From positions 124,001 to 188,000 of the forward strand of contig NZ_FRAS01000001.1 of assembly GCF_900142395.1 (NCBI RefSeq): 64,000 bases of DNA, written 5' to 3'. Under the pieces are notes generated by a model. That model saw nothing but the letters and a program-made list of their open reading frames with translations, ran no database searches and was not told where the DNA came from. Each line of letters begins with the position of its first letter. Position 1 is the first letter of the stretch. A program made the translations under genes and the position numbers. The DNA comes from Hymenobacter psychrotolerans DSM 18569. GTDB taxonomy: Bacteria; Bacteroidota; Bacteroidia; Cytophagales; Hymenobacteraceae. Positions 8,967 through 17,372 of this stretch are shown here, in pieces.

Positions 8967-8988
8967 CATTTTTCACCTTAGCTGCGAG

Positions 8989-9015
8989 AAGCCCTGCCGG
9001 ACCGGTGGGGCTTTT
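8989..9015 (+). terminator. Intrinsic terminator after the yfhO-like gene
   Basis: AAGCCC pairs with GGGCTT (8989-8994 with 9008-9013), with an inner CCG/CGG pairing, followed by a T-run at 9012-9016. It lies 23 bp after the yfhO-like stop codon. Confidence 0.7.
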
Positions 9016-9040
9016 TCGTGGGCTGACCTGCTGCCTACCC

Positions 9041-9961
9041 ATGATTCTTGTACCGCTACAAGAGCCCGAAGCCGCCCGCCGCAACATTCGGCTGCTGCTT
9101 TTGCGCGACGACCTGACGCACCCCGAGCTGCCGGGCAACAAGTGGCGCAAGCTGAAATACAACCTCACGGAAGCGCAACAGCTGGGGCATGATACGCTGC
9201 TGACGTTTGGCGGGGCGTTTTCCAACCACATTGCCGCCGTAGCCGCGGCCGGCCGCCTCACTGGCCTGCGCACCATCGGCATCATTCGGGGCGAAGAGAC
9301 ACCGCCACTCAACCCCACGCTGGCGCGGGCCGCGGCCGACGGCATGACGCTACGCTACCTCGACCGGGAAACGTACCGCCGCAAGCAGGACCCGGCGTTT
9401 CTGGCGGAGCTGCTGCGCGAAACCGGCCCGGCTTATATCATTCCGGAAGGCGGCTCCAATGCGCTGGCTTTGCCGGGCTGCGCGGAACTGGTTACGGAAC
9501 TGGCCGCGGAAACCACCTTCGACTACCTGTGCGTGGCCTGCGGCACGGGCGGTACGCTGGCCGGCTTGCTCACCGCCTTGGCCCCGCACCAGCAGGCGGT
9601 AGGCATTGCGGCCCTGAAAAACGGCGGCTTCCTGCGCACCGATGTGGATGCACTAACGCAGGCTGCTACCGGCCACACCTTCCCCAACTACGACTTGCGC
9701 ACGGACTACCACCTGGGCGGCTATGCCCGCTTTTCCCTGGAGCTGCTGGACTTCATCCACGCCTTCCAGACCCGCCACGGCGTGCTGCTGGACCCGGTTT
9801 ATACCGGCAAGCTGCTGTTTGGGGTACTGGACTTGCTACGGCAGGACTACTTCGCGGCGGGTTCTACGGTGGTGGCGGTGCATACCGGCGGGCTGCAGGG
9901 CTGGACCGGGTTCCGGCAGCGGTTCGGGCATCGTAGCGCGTGGTGGCCGGAAGGTGTGTAA
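9041..9961 (+). CDS. ACC deaminase / D-cysteine desulfhydrase family PLP enzyme
   Basis: The 306-residue protein belongs to fold type II PLP enzymes (tryptophan synthase beta family). LPGNKWRKLKYNL contains the Schiff-base Lys34, GGAFSNH (57-63) is the substrate carboxylate loop and GTGGTLAGL binds the PLP phosphate. Members either open the ring of 1-aminocyclopropane-1-carboxylate or split D-cysteine into pyruvate, sulfide and ammonia; in this clade D-cysteine desulfhydrase is more likely, but the sequence does not decide it. An in-frame start at 9005 would fall in the upstream terminator, so the ATG at 9041 is preferred. It converges with the next gene, with only 13 bp between the two stops. 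Confidence 0.88.
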   Translation: MILVPLQEPEAARRNIRLLLLRDDLTHPELPGNKWRKLKYNLTEAQQLGHDTLLTFGGAFSNHIAAVAAAGRLTGLRTIGIIRGEETPPLNPTLARAAADGMTLRYLDRETYRRKQDPAFLAELLRETGPAYIIPEGGSNALALPGCAELVTELAAETTFDYLCVACGTGGTLAGLLTALAPHQQAVGIAALKNGGFLRTDVDALTQAATGHTFPNYDLRTDYHLGGYARFSLELLDFIHAFQTRHGVLLDPVYTGKLLFGVLDLLRQDYFAAGSTVVAVHTGGLQGWTGFRQRFGHRSAWWPEGV

Positions 9962-9974
9962 GTGGAAAATATCC

Positions 9975-11168
9975 TTACCGAAACCGGGCTTCCAGCCGCC
10001 GCAGCCACGGCTGCGCGCCCAGGGCCGCCAGCAGAAACCAGTGCGACAATACCGGCGCTGAAAACCGGATGTCCCAGTCTTCCACCGTCATCATCACGAC
10101 AACGGCCTGCAGCAGAATGACGGCGGCGGCATAGACCCGGGCGGGCCGCGCTACGGTGCGCCGGGCCACTCCGCGCAGGGCCAGCCAGTAGATGGGCGGC
10201 AGCGTGGCGGCCAGCATCAGGCAATGCAAAGCGGAATAGTACGGCTTCGGGAAGCCCATGAAATACGTGAGCTTGAGAGCCGCCAGCTGCGCAAACCACC
10301 GCGGGTTCTGCCCGATGAACAACAACAGCCGCCACAGCGGCGGAGAGGTCGGGTCGGGCAGGTGCAGCGGGGCCGTTGGGTGTAAGTCGGCCTGCGGATA
10401 GCCAAAGATGATGAGGCCCTGCTCGTAGGTTTCGATGAGCGTGAAGGTGCGCAGCAGCTCATTCAGCACCACCCAGGCTACCGGCAGCAGCATCAGCCCC
10501 GCCAGCAACCCGGCACTCAGCCACGTCCGCTGCCCGTGCGCCCGCAGCCACCCCAACGCCGCCAGTCCGGCCGCCCCGAAAGCCACGAAACCGTTGGGCC
10601 GGATGGTAGCCGTAATCAGCAGCACGAGCAGCGCCAACAGTGCCCCGCGCCACGTACGCACCCGCGCCACCGCCCACAGCGAAAACACGAGCAGGCTGGT
10701 AAACAACGATTCCGTGAGCAGAAATGGGTTGGCGCGCTGCACATCAGTCCAGCCGATGAACAATAGCGCCGCCAGCGCCGCCGTGAGCCAGTGCCCGCCA
10801 CTCAGGCGCCGGGCCGTGCCGTACAGCGCCCGCGCCGCCAGCCCCGACAAGGCTACCTGCGCCAGCCCGATGCCCCACCAGCCCAGCCGTAGCTTCAGAA
10901 ACACGCTCATAAACAGCGGATACCCCACGTAGCGCCGGTAGTGCCCCTCCCCAAACGTGCCGGTTTCGGCCAGCTGGGTGGCATATTCGAGGTACTGCTT
11001 ACTGTCGCCGCTGAAGCGGGGGCCCTGGTAAAGGTGCCAGCACCAGGCCTGCACCAGCAGCCACAGGCCCGCCAGCAGCCAGCCGTGCCAGCGGTGCAGC
11101 CAGCCATGAACCGGCGCCGCTGCATCAGGCGCAGTGTTTGGGTGGGCAGAAAGGGCTGGCTGGCTCAT
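9975..11168 (-). CDS. Multi-pass membrane protein resembling GT-C/ArnT-type glycosyltransferases
   Basis: The 397-residue protein has about ten hydrophobic helices. An acidic extracytoplasmic loop after the first helix (GPRFSGDSKQYLEYA) and a positively charged RPNGF motif after a central helix are arranged as in PMT/ArnT-like family 39 transferases, which use polyprenyl-phosphate sugars. The exact family is not certain and the substrate is unknown. A TAGCTTTG box lies 5 nt before the ATG, supporting this start and predicting a leaderless message. It is divergent from the DUF4230 gene. Confidence 0.65.
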   Translation of the reverse strand: MSQPALSAHPNTAPDAAAPVHGWLHRWHGWLLAGLWLLVQAWCWHLYQGPRFSGDSKQYLEYATQLAETGTFGEGHYRRYVGYPLFMSVFLKLRLGWWGIGLAQVALSGLAARALYGTARRLSGGHWLTAALAALLFIGWTDVQRANPFLLTESLFTSLLVFSLWAVARVRTWRGALLALLVLLITATIRPNGFVAFGAAGLAALGWLRAHGQRTWLSAGLLAGLMLLPVAWVVLNELLRTFTLIETYEQGLIIFGYPQADLHPTAPLHLPDPTSPPLWRLLLFIGQNPRWFAQLAALKLTYFMGFPKPYYSALHCLMLAATLPPIYWLALRGVARRTVARPARVYAAAVILLQAVVVMMTVEDWDIRFSAPVLSHWFLLAALGAQPWLRRLEARFR

Positions 11169-11173
11169 CGGCG

Positions 11174-11181
11174 CAAAGCTA
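11174..11181 (-). promoter_or_regulatory. -7 promoter box of the GT-C-like gene
   Basis: TAGCTTTG on the minus strand fits TAnnTTTG and ends 5 nt before the ATG at 11168, so initiation near the start codon is predicted. Confidence 0.5.
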
Positions 11182-11275
11182 CGCTGTCAGACCCGGCTTG
11201 CGTGTAGCGTGGTGCTTCGGCAGAACTTGCCGGCTTCGCGTATACGGTTGGGTTCTGCTCTTACTTTCTCCCCGC

Positions 11276-11911
11276 ATGTCCGCTTCTCTGCTGCTTCGCC
11301 GCCTGGTGCCTCTGCTGTTTTTGCTGGGCCTGGGCTGGTTTCTCTGGACGAAAGTCCGTCCCGCCCTTTCCGACTTCGACAACCCACTCAACCCCACGCC
11401 CCGCGTAACCGTGACGCACAACACGGTGCTGCAGAAGGTGGAGAGCCTGGGCCGGCTGGAGCTGGTGCGCTACCAGTTCAAGGATGTGGTGGAGTACAAG
11501 AAGAGCACCTACCGCTTTCTGCCCGACGCCAAAGTGGCCCTCATTGTGGCCGGCAACGCCGTGGGCTGCCTGGATTTACGCAAGGTGCGGGAGCAGGATG
11601 TGGTGTTTGAAGGCGACTCGGTGGTCCGCGTGGCGCTGCCCGCCGCCGAGCTGTGCACCTGGCAGGTAGACCACAGCGCCAGCCGCGTATATAGCGTCGA
11701 AAACGGCTTTTTTCAGGATGCGGAGCTGGTAGACGCCGGCTACAAATACGCCGAGCAGAACGTGCGCCGCGCCGCGCTGCAGTCGGGCATTCTGACCCAG
11801 ACCGAGCAAAACGCCCAGCAAATCCTCAAGCCCATGCTCGAAACCATGACCGGCCGCCGCGTGGTGCTCACCAAGCAACTGCAAAACCCGCTGCGGCCGG
11901 CGCAGCAATGA
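11276..11911 (+). CDS. DUF4230 family membrane-anchored protein
   Basis: The 211-residue protein has one N-terminal transmembrane anchor (VPLLFLLGLGWFLWTKV) and a soluble domain matching DUF4230, with the family's VLQKVESLGRLELVRYQFKD strand, a VALIVAGNAVGCLDLRKV segment and a C-terminal helix ending LETMTGRRVVLT. Function is unknown; the anchor and position suggest an extracytoplasmic domain. The ATG at 11276 directly precedes the anchor; an in-frame start at 11138 would overlap the divergent gene and is rejected. A REP-like palindrome follows the stop codon by 10 bp. Confidence 0.8.
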   Translation: MSASLLLRRLVPLLFLLGLGWFLWTKVRPALSDFDNPLNPTPRVTVTHNTVLQKVESLGRLELVRYQFKDVVEYKKSTYRFLPDAKVALIVAGNAVGCLDLRKVREQDVVFEGDSVVRVALPAAELCTWQVDHSASRVYSVENGFFQDAELVDAGYKYAEQNVRRAALQSGILTQTEQNAQQILKPMLETMTGRRVVLTKQLQNPLRPAQQ

Positions 11912-11920
11912 AAACCCGAA

Positions 11921-12014
11921 CGTCATGCTGAGCGCAGCCGAAGCATCTTGCTAGTGTAGTAAATACTAGTGCAACGCCAGCACGCGAGATGCTTCGACTC
12001 CGCTCAGCATGACG
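11921..12014. repeat. REP-like palindromic element, copy 1
   Basis: The arms CGTCATGCTGAGCGCAGC (from 11921) and its near-complement ending at 12014 flank a 39-nt centre that itself contains CTAGT/ACTAG. The arms share GTCATGCTGAGC and CGAAGCATCT with the element at 52401-52500. It lies between the convergent DUF4230 and recX genes and could act as a transcription barrier. It carries no coding capacity. Confidence 0.85.
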
Positions 12015-12042
12015 CTCTGATTAGCGCAGCAAACCAACTCTA

Positions 12043-12558
12043 CTAGTCCTCGTCTTCTTCGGGGGGTTTGCCCAGGTCGTCGAGGGCCATTTTGATGAGG
12101 TCGGATTCGTAGCCTTTGGCCGTGAGGAAGAGCTGGATTTTCTGGCGGCGCACCCGCGGGTTGCGCTCCTTTTCCTGGCGGTCCTTCTTTTCCAGCACGT
12201 CCACCAGATTCTGGTAGTACTCGTCGCCGTCTATTTCCTTGAGACCCGACTTGATGCAGTAGTCGGAAATGCCTTTCTGCTTCAATTCCTGCACAATGCG
12301 GCGGCGGCCCCATTTTTTCTGGCGGTAGTGGCCCCGCACGAAGGCTTTGGCAAACCGCTCCTCGTCCAGCAGCTTTTCGCGGCTCAGCCGGATGATGATT
12401 TCGCCGGCTTCGTCTTCGTCCAGGCCGTAGCTGCGCAGCTTGGCTTCTACTTCCTTCTGGTTGCGCTCCTGGTAGGCACAGAAGGCGGCTATTTTCTGGA
12501 GCGCCTCGCCGGGCGTGTAGGTTTTCTGCTTTTTGTCCTGCTGGTTGCGGTTCATCAT
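12043..12558 (-). CDS. recX: RecX family regulator of RecA
   Basis: The 171-residue, highly charged helical protein carries the RecX signature RFAKAFVRGHYRQKKWGRRRI in its second three-helix repeat and a less conserved first repeat around AAFCAYQERNQKEVEAKL. RecX binds RecA filaments and limits recombinase and coprotease activity. The C-terminus is acidic (PPEEDED). There are two adjacent ATG codons, 12558 and 12555; a TACCTTGC box lies 3 nt before the first. recA is not in the window, so recX is unlinked here, as is common in Bacteroidota. Confidence 0.88.
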   Translation of the reverse strand: MMNRNQQDKKQKTYTPGEALQKIAAFCAYQERNQKEVEAKLRSYGLDEDEAGEIIIRLSREKLLDEERFAKAFVRGHYRQKKWGRRRIVQELKQKGISDYCIKSGLKEIDGDEYYQNLVDVLEKKDRQEKERNPRVRRQKIQLFLTAKGYESDLIKMALDDLGKPPEEDED

Positions 12559-12561
12559 AGA

Positions 12562-12569
12562 GCAAGGTA
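12562..12569 (-). promoter_or_regulatory. -7-like box of recX
   Basis: TACCTTGC on the minus strand is a variant of TAnnTTTG lying 3 nt from the first recX ATG and 6 nt from the second. The XRE gene at 53405 has the same octamer at the same 3-nt spacing. Confidence 0.4.
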
Positions 12570-12686
12570 ACGCGGATTGCGGGGCAGAAGTGCGCTTTTT
12601 CAGCCTTTATGCGCCAGGTAAGCCGTGGCAGCTGGCGCAAACCGCTGCGGCTCCGGCTGGTTGTTGCTGCATTACCCGTTTCCGCT

Positions 12687-13586
12687 ATGCCGTTGCTCTC
12701 GCCGGGTGTCCGCTACATGCTGCTCAGCACGCTGTTTTTCGCGCTGCTGAATGTGTGCGTGAAGCTGCTGCGGCACCTGCCACCCCTCGAAATCATCTTT
12801 TTCCGCTCGGTGCTTTCGCTGGCCCTCAGCTACGGGGCCCTGCGGCAGGCGCAGGTGCAGCCCTGGGGCCGGCCAGACAGCCGCTTCTATCTGCTTTCAC
12901 GCGGCACGACGGGGGCGCTGGCGCTGGTGCTGTATTTCTACACGCTCCAGACCATGCCGCTGGCCTCGGCCGTCACCATTCAGTACCTCGCGCCCATCTT
13001 CACGGCGGTGCTGGGCATTTTCATCGTGAAGGAAAAGGTGCAGCCCTGGCAATGGGTATTTTTCCTGCTTTCGTTCGGGGGCGTGGTGCTGGTGAAGGGC
13101 GTTGATACGCGCATCGAGCCGCTGTATCTGGCCATGGGCGTGGCGTCGGCGGTGTTTTCGGGACTTTCCTACAACTCCATCCGGAAGCTGGGCGGGCGCG
13201 AGCATCCGATGGTGATTGTACTGTACTCGCAGCTGGTTGTCGTGCCGTTCAGCGCGGTGTACTGCTTGCTGCACTGGACTATGCCGGTGGGCTGGCAGGA
13301 CTGGGGCGTGCTGCTATTAACGGGCATTTTCACGCAGCTTTCCCAGGTCTACAAAACCAAAGCCTACCAGGCCGGGCCGCTGGCCGGCATCAGCAGCCTC
13401 GACTATCTGGGCATTCTATACGCGTTGGGGCTGGGCTTCACGTTTTTCGGCGAAACGTTCGGGCTGCCTTCCTATGCCGGTATGGCTCTGGTGCTACTCG
13501 GAGTGGCGCTCAACGCCGCCTACACGTTTCGGCAGGCGCGCCGGCCGGTGCCGGTAGTGCCCGCGGTAGAGGAAGTGGCCACTTAG
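12687..13586 (+). CDS. EamA/DMT-superfamily permease
   Basis: The 299-residue protein has about ten transmembrane helices forming two EamA domains, with the typical SRGTTGALALVLYFYTLQTMP and TIQYLAPIFTAVLG helices in the first half and a LDYLGILYALGLGFTFFGE stretch in the second. It is probably a proton-coupled exporter or importer of small metabolites; the substrate cannot be inferred. The ATG at 12687 directly precedes the first helix. An in-frame ATG at 12609 would add 26 residues rich in Arg and Trp and is less likely. It is divergent from recX. Confidence 0.82.
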   Translation: MPLLSPGVRYMLLSTLFFALLNVCVKLLRHLPPLEIIFFRSVLSLALSYGALRQAQVQPWGRPDSRFYLLSRGTTGALALVLYFYTLQTMPLASAVTIQYLAPIFTAVLGIFIVKEKVQPWQWVFFLLSFGGVVLVKGVDTRIEPLYLAMGVASAVFSGLSYNSIRKLGGREHPMVIVLYSQLVVVPFSAVYCLLHWTMPVGWQDWGVLLLTGIFTQLSQVYKTKAYQAGPLAGISSLDYLGILYALGLGFTFFGETFGLPSYAGMALVLLGVALNAAYTFRQARRPVPVVPAVEEVAT

Positions 13587-13684
13587 CCGACAGTTGGTCG
13601 AAAACCACCGCGAATAGCAGCGCCAATACAACCCTGCGGCGGCGTATTCTATCTATCTTGGCAACCACTGTTCTTATCTGCCAG

Positions 13685-16315
13685 ATGCCCCGTTATTTAC
13701 TGCCGCTCTTTCTTCTGTTTAGCACGCTGGCGGCGCAGGCCGGCATCATCAAGGGGCGCGTCACGGACCCGCAGGGCGCCGGGCTGGCCTTCGCCAACGT
13801 GGCGGTGCGCACCACGACTACCAGCACCGCCACCAACGAACAGGGCAACTACCAGCTGCGGCTGCCGGCCGGCTCCTACGAGCTGGTGTACCAATACGTG
13901 GGCTACAAGCCGCGCACCGAAACCGTGCGCGTGGCCGGCGGCGACACAGCCACGGTGCTGAACATGACGCTGGAGCTCGAAAGCTACAAGCTGCGCGAAG
14001 TGGTGGTGCGCGCCTCCGACCGGGACCCGGCCTATGCCATCATTCAGCAGGCGCAGCAGTGGCGGCGCTACCACCTGCGCGAAGTTTCAGCCTTCAAAGC
14101 CCGCACCTACATCAAGGCGCTGGGGCGGTTTGCGGAAGTACCGGGCAAGATTCTGGGCCTCGTGAAAATCGGGCCCGACATCAAGCCGGGCATTTTCTAC
14201 CTGTCCGAAACGGTATCGGAGCTGAGCTTCCGGCAGCCCAATGTGGTGCAGGAGCGCATGATTTCCTCCCGCGTGAGCGGCGACACGAAAGGCATCAGCT
14301 TCAACCGGGCCGGGCGCGGGGCGGGGCTCAATTTCTACGAAAACGTGCTGAAAAGCGGCTTTTCGGAGCGCGGCTTCGTCTCGCCGATTGCCGATGGGGC
14401 GCTACTGTTCTACAAATACGAGCTGGAAGGCAGCAGCCAGCAGGGCGGCGTGCTGGTGCACAAAATCAAGGTTACGCCGCGCCGCCGCACCGACCCGGTG
14501 TTTTCCTCGGGCCACATCTACATCGTGGATGGCACGTGGCGGCTGCACTCGGTGTCGCTCAACCTCGACAAAAACGCCCAGCTCGACTACGTCGATAATT
14601 TCCGCATCGAGCAGCTGTTTGCCCCCGCTCCCGGTGCGCCCCACGTCTGGGTGATTCAGTCGCAGAAGATTACGGTGGGCTTCACGGCGTTTGGCTTCAA
14701 GGGCAGCGGCTACCTCACGGCCGTGCTCAGCAACTACAAAGTGCAGCCCACCTACCCCAGCCGCCCCGCCCCCACTGCCCTGCCGGCCGCTCCCGCCTCA
14801 GCACCCGCCGAGGCCCCCGTAGCGCGCGAAACGGCCGCCGAAATCCGCAAGCAGAAGCCCAGGCTGAGCGGCCTGAACCGCGAAGTACGCCGCCAGACCA
14901 AAGCCGCGGAGCGCGACACGGCCGGGCTGAGCATCGGGCCGCTGAAGCGCGGGCAGGTGATGCTGGTGGAAAAAGGCGTGAACGAGCGGGACTCCAGCTA
15001 CTGGGACGACGTGCGCCCGATTCCGCTGACCGAGGAAGAGCAGAAGGACTACCGCGTGAAGGACAGCACCGAGGTGGTGCGCAACTCGCGGCCTTACCAG
15101 GACTCGCTGGACCGGGTGCGCAACGAGGTGGAAATAAGCAAGTTTCTGCTGACCGGCTACACCTATTCCAATACCTTCCGCAAGCGCACGTGGTACGTGG
15201 CGCCGGTGTTCAACATCCTGAACTACAACACGGTGGAAGGCACCGTCATCAACCCCGAAGCCACGTTCACGCAGCGCACCGATGACCGGCGCAGCTACTC
15301 CATCACGCCGGCCGTGCGCTATGGCTTCAGCAATAAGCTCGTCAGCCCCAGCCTCGCGGGCAGCTGGCAGCTGCACCCGGTGCGCGTGTCGCGGCTGTCG
15401 GTCCGCGTGGGGCGCACCATTGATAATTTCGACCCCAACACGCAGCTGACGCCCTTCATCAACTCCTACTACACGCTGCTCAACAACCGCAACTACGCCA
15501 AAACCTACCGGCGCGACGGGGGCCAGCTGGGCTACCAGGCCGAGGTGCTGAACGGCCTGACGCTGCAGGGCACGCTGAGCTACTACGACCGACGGGAGCT
15601 GGAAAACACCACCATTGACCTGTGGCGCGACAAGCCCGGCGTGGCCTTCACGCTCAACGACCCGGTGAACGAGGAGCTGCCCGGCGGCACCAGCTTCGGC
15701 CGCAACCAGGCCCTCACCTGGGAGCTGGTGGCCTCGTTCCGGCCCGGCCAGCGCTACATCACCCGGCCCGACGGCAAGATTAACCTCGGCTCGAAGTTGC
15801 CGACGTTTGTGGGCATCTGGCGGCAGGGCGTGGGCGGCGTGCTGGGCTCCGATGTGCGCTACACGCTGCTGGAGCTGGGCATCCGGCAAACCATTGGGCT
15901 GGGGCTATTGGGCACGAGCAGCTACAAAGTGGCGGCCGGCGGCTTTGTGGGCACACCCGAGCTGTCGTTCATGGATTTCCGCCACTTCAGCGGCAACCGC
16001 ACCTACCTCGCCGCCGACTTCAGCCAGTTTCAGCTGCTCGACTACTACCGTTTCAGCACGCAGCGCCGGTTTCTGGAGGCGCACTACAACCACCATTTCA
16101 ACGGCTTCTTCCTGAACAAAATCCCGCTGCTGCGGAAGCTGAAATGGCAGGAAGTAGCCTCGCTCAACTACCTCACTACCGCGCAGGTCGGCCACTATGT
16201 GGAGCTGGGCGTGGGCCTGGAGCACGTGTTCAAGGTGATGCGCGTGGACTTCTACACCGGCCTGCAGTCGGGGCAGCGCGTAGGCACGGGCGTGCGGGTA
16301 GGCATCGGGTTTTAA
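13685..16315 (+). CDS. DUF5686 outer-membrane protein with carboxypeptidase-like regulatory domain
   Basis: The 876-residue protein has a signal peptide (MPRYLLPLFLLFSTLAAQA). A carboxypeptidase-regulatory-like beta-sandwich (about 20-105, starting IIKGRVTDPQGAGLAFANV) is followed by the long DUF5686 region and a C-terminal part with alternating beta strands that ends in GVRVGIGF, consistent with an outer-membrane barrel. The family is almost confined to Bacteroidota and often has TonB-receptor-like architecture, but its function is unknown. A Pro/Ala-rich linker lies near residues 355-385. A TATCTTGG sequence at 13654-13661 may be the -7 box, and argues for the ATG at 13685 rather than the earlier in-frame start at 13658. 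Confidence 0.85.
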   Translation: MPRYLLPLFLLFSTLAAQAGIIKGRVTDPQGAGLAFANVAVRTTTTSTATNEQGNYQLRLPAGSYELVYQYVGYKPRTETVRVAGGDTATVLNMTLELESYKLREVVVRASDRDPAYAIIQQAQQWRRYHLREVSAFKARTYIKALGRFAEVPGKILGLVKIGPDIKPGIFYLSETVSELSFRQPNVVQERMISSRVSGDTKGISFNRAGRGAGLNFYENVLKSGFSERGFVSPIADGALLFYKYELEGSSQQGGVLVHKIKVTPRRRTDPVFSSGHIYIVDGTWRLHSVSLNLDKNAQLDYVDNFRIEQLFAPAPGAPHVWVIQSQKITVGFTAFGFKGSGYLTAVLSNYKVQPTYPSRPAPTALPAAPASAPAEAPVARETAAEIRKQKPRLSGLNREVRRQTKAAERDTAGLSIGPLKRGQVMLVEKGVNERDSSYWDDVRPIPLTEEEQKDYRVKDSTEVVRNSRPYQDSLDRVRNEVEISKFLLTGYTYSNTFRKRTWYVAPVFNILNYNTVEGTVINPEATFTQRTDDRRSYSITPAVRYGFSNKLVSPSLAGSWQLHPVRVSRLSVRVGRTIDNFDPNTQLTPFINSYYTLLNNRNYAKTYRRDGGQLGYQAEVLNGLTLQGTLSYYDRRELENTTIDLWRDKPGVAFTLNDPVNEELPGGTSFGRNQALTWELVASFRPGQRYITRPDGKINLGSKLPTFVGIWRQGVGGVLGSDVRYTLLELGIRQTIGLGLLGTSSYKVAAGGFVGTPELSFMDFRHFSGNRTYLAADFSQFQLLDYYRFSTQRRFLEAHYNHHFNGFFLNKIPLLRKLKWQEVASLNYLTTAQVGHYVELGVGLEHVFKVMRVDFYTGLQSGQRVGTGVRVGIGF

Positions 16316-16332
16316 GTAGTAGTGGCTACCCG

Positions 16333-16869
16333 TTAAAATTTGACGTCGAAGCGACCCTCGGTCACGCGCAGCGTGTCGCAGCCAGCCTTGACGAGTATCA
16401 TCTGAAAGCGCCCCGCTGCCATCCGTGCCCCGCCATCGAAGCGCGTGAGCGTGACCTGCCCACTCAGTAGGCGGGCGCCTGTATTCTCGCTGTAGTAGCA
16501 GCCACCTGCCAGTGATATTCTAGGTAGAGCATAGTTTTGGCCATTACTTATCTGGTCAGATGTAACCAGTTTAAACTGCTCTCCATCGGCTAATGTGCCT
16601 TTTAGGATAATGCCTATAGCAGTGAGTTCATACTTTCCATCTCTGGTATCAGCTGCAAAATGAAAATCATCGGTGTTGTTCCAAGAGCCGGTGGTCTGGG
16701 TCACGCCGGAGGCTACGTACACGGTGCCGTTGGCCTTGAAGCCAAGTGTATACTGGCCGCTCTGGGTTTCGGCGGGCAGCGTTGGCTCCTGGGGCCGGAT
16801 GGTTTTCTTTTTGCACTGGCTCAGGCCCAGCAGAACCAATAGCAGGAGAAGGTAGTGGGGGAAGCGCAT
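16333..16869 (-). CDS. Small secreted lipoprotein (DUF6252-like)
   Basis: The 178-residue protein has a lipoprotein signal with lipobox GLSQC, giving lipidated Cys19, and then a beta-rich domain. The end of the domain (QVTLTRFDGGARMAAGRF ... EGRFDVKF) resembles the DUF6252-type fold widespread as single-copy lipoproteins in Bacteroidota. The function is unknown. Base composition is noticeably lower in GC in its middle (around 16510-16680) than in neighbouring genes. It converges on the DUF5686 gene with a 17-bp gap. Confidence 0.7.
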   Translation of the reverse strand: MRFPHYLLLLLVLLGLSQCKKKTIRPQEPTLPAETQSGQYTLGFKANGTVYVASGVTQTTGSWNNTDDFHFAADTRDGKYELTAIGIILKGTLADGEQFKLVTSDQISNGQNYALPRISLAGGCYYSENTGARLLSGQVTLTRFDGGARMAAGRFQMILVKAGCDTLRVTEGRFDVKF

Positions 16870-17020
16870 TCCGGAGAAGCAAAGAGAGGCGAGAAGTACT
16901 GGGAAGGTAACGAGCTGGCAAGCAATAGCAATGTTTCGCTTTGTGCGTTTGCAGGAAGCAATGTGGCACTATACGGCGGCAGTTGGGTATGTCCGGCGGT
17001 TTGGTTGCCGGCCAGAACAA

Positions 17021-17055
17021 AAAAGGCCCTCTACCGCATTGGCAGAGGGCCTTTT
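17021..17055 (-). terminator. Bidirectional hairpin terminator after the DUF4834 gene
   Basis: AAAAGGCCCTCT (17021-17032) pairs perfectly with AGAGGGCCTTTT (17044-17055) around an 11-nt loop. On the minus strand it lies 19 bp after the DUF4834 stop and ends in a T-run. Confidence 0.88.
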
Positions 17056-17073
17056 CTATGACGGCAGACCGGC

Positions 17074-17358
17074 TTATTTCACTTCCTCGAAGTCCACGTA
17101 CTCACCGCCCTTGAACTCCTTGGGCTGCGCAGGTTTCTGGCGGGGCGGCACGTAGTCTACCTGTACGTCGCCGCTGGCGGCGCGGCTTTGCTGCGAAGCA
17201 TTAGGAGCAGCTCCAAACGGGGCACCACCGAAGTGCTGCGCCTGTTTGCGGGCCTGCTTTTGCAGGAAACCAACTACCAGGTAGCGCATCAGCACGGGCA
17301 GCACAAAGCGCAACACCAGCGCCAGCAGGAAGAAAATGAGCAGGAATTTAATCAGCAT
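17074..17358 (-). CDS. DUF4834 family small membrane protein
   Basis: The 94-residue protein has one N-terminal transmembrane helix (FLLIFFLLALVLRFVLPVLM) and a basic juxtamembrane stretch. The family-typical tail follows, with GDVQVDYVPP and a closing FKGGEYVDFEEVK. The family is restricted to Bacteroidota and its function is unknown. It is probably cotranscribed with the FkbM gene, whose stop lies 14 bp upstream of this start. Confidence 0.82.
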   Translation of the reverse strand: MLIKFLLIFFLLALVLRFVLPVLMRYLVVGFLQKQARKQAQHFGGAPFGAAPNASQQSRAASGDVQVDYVPPRQKPAQPKEFKGGEYVDFEEVK

Positions 17359-17372
17359 GGTTTAGCCGGGGC

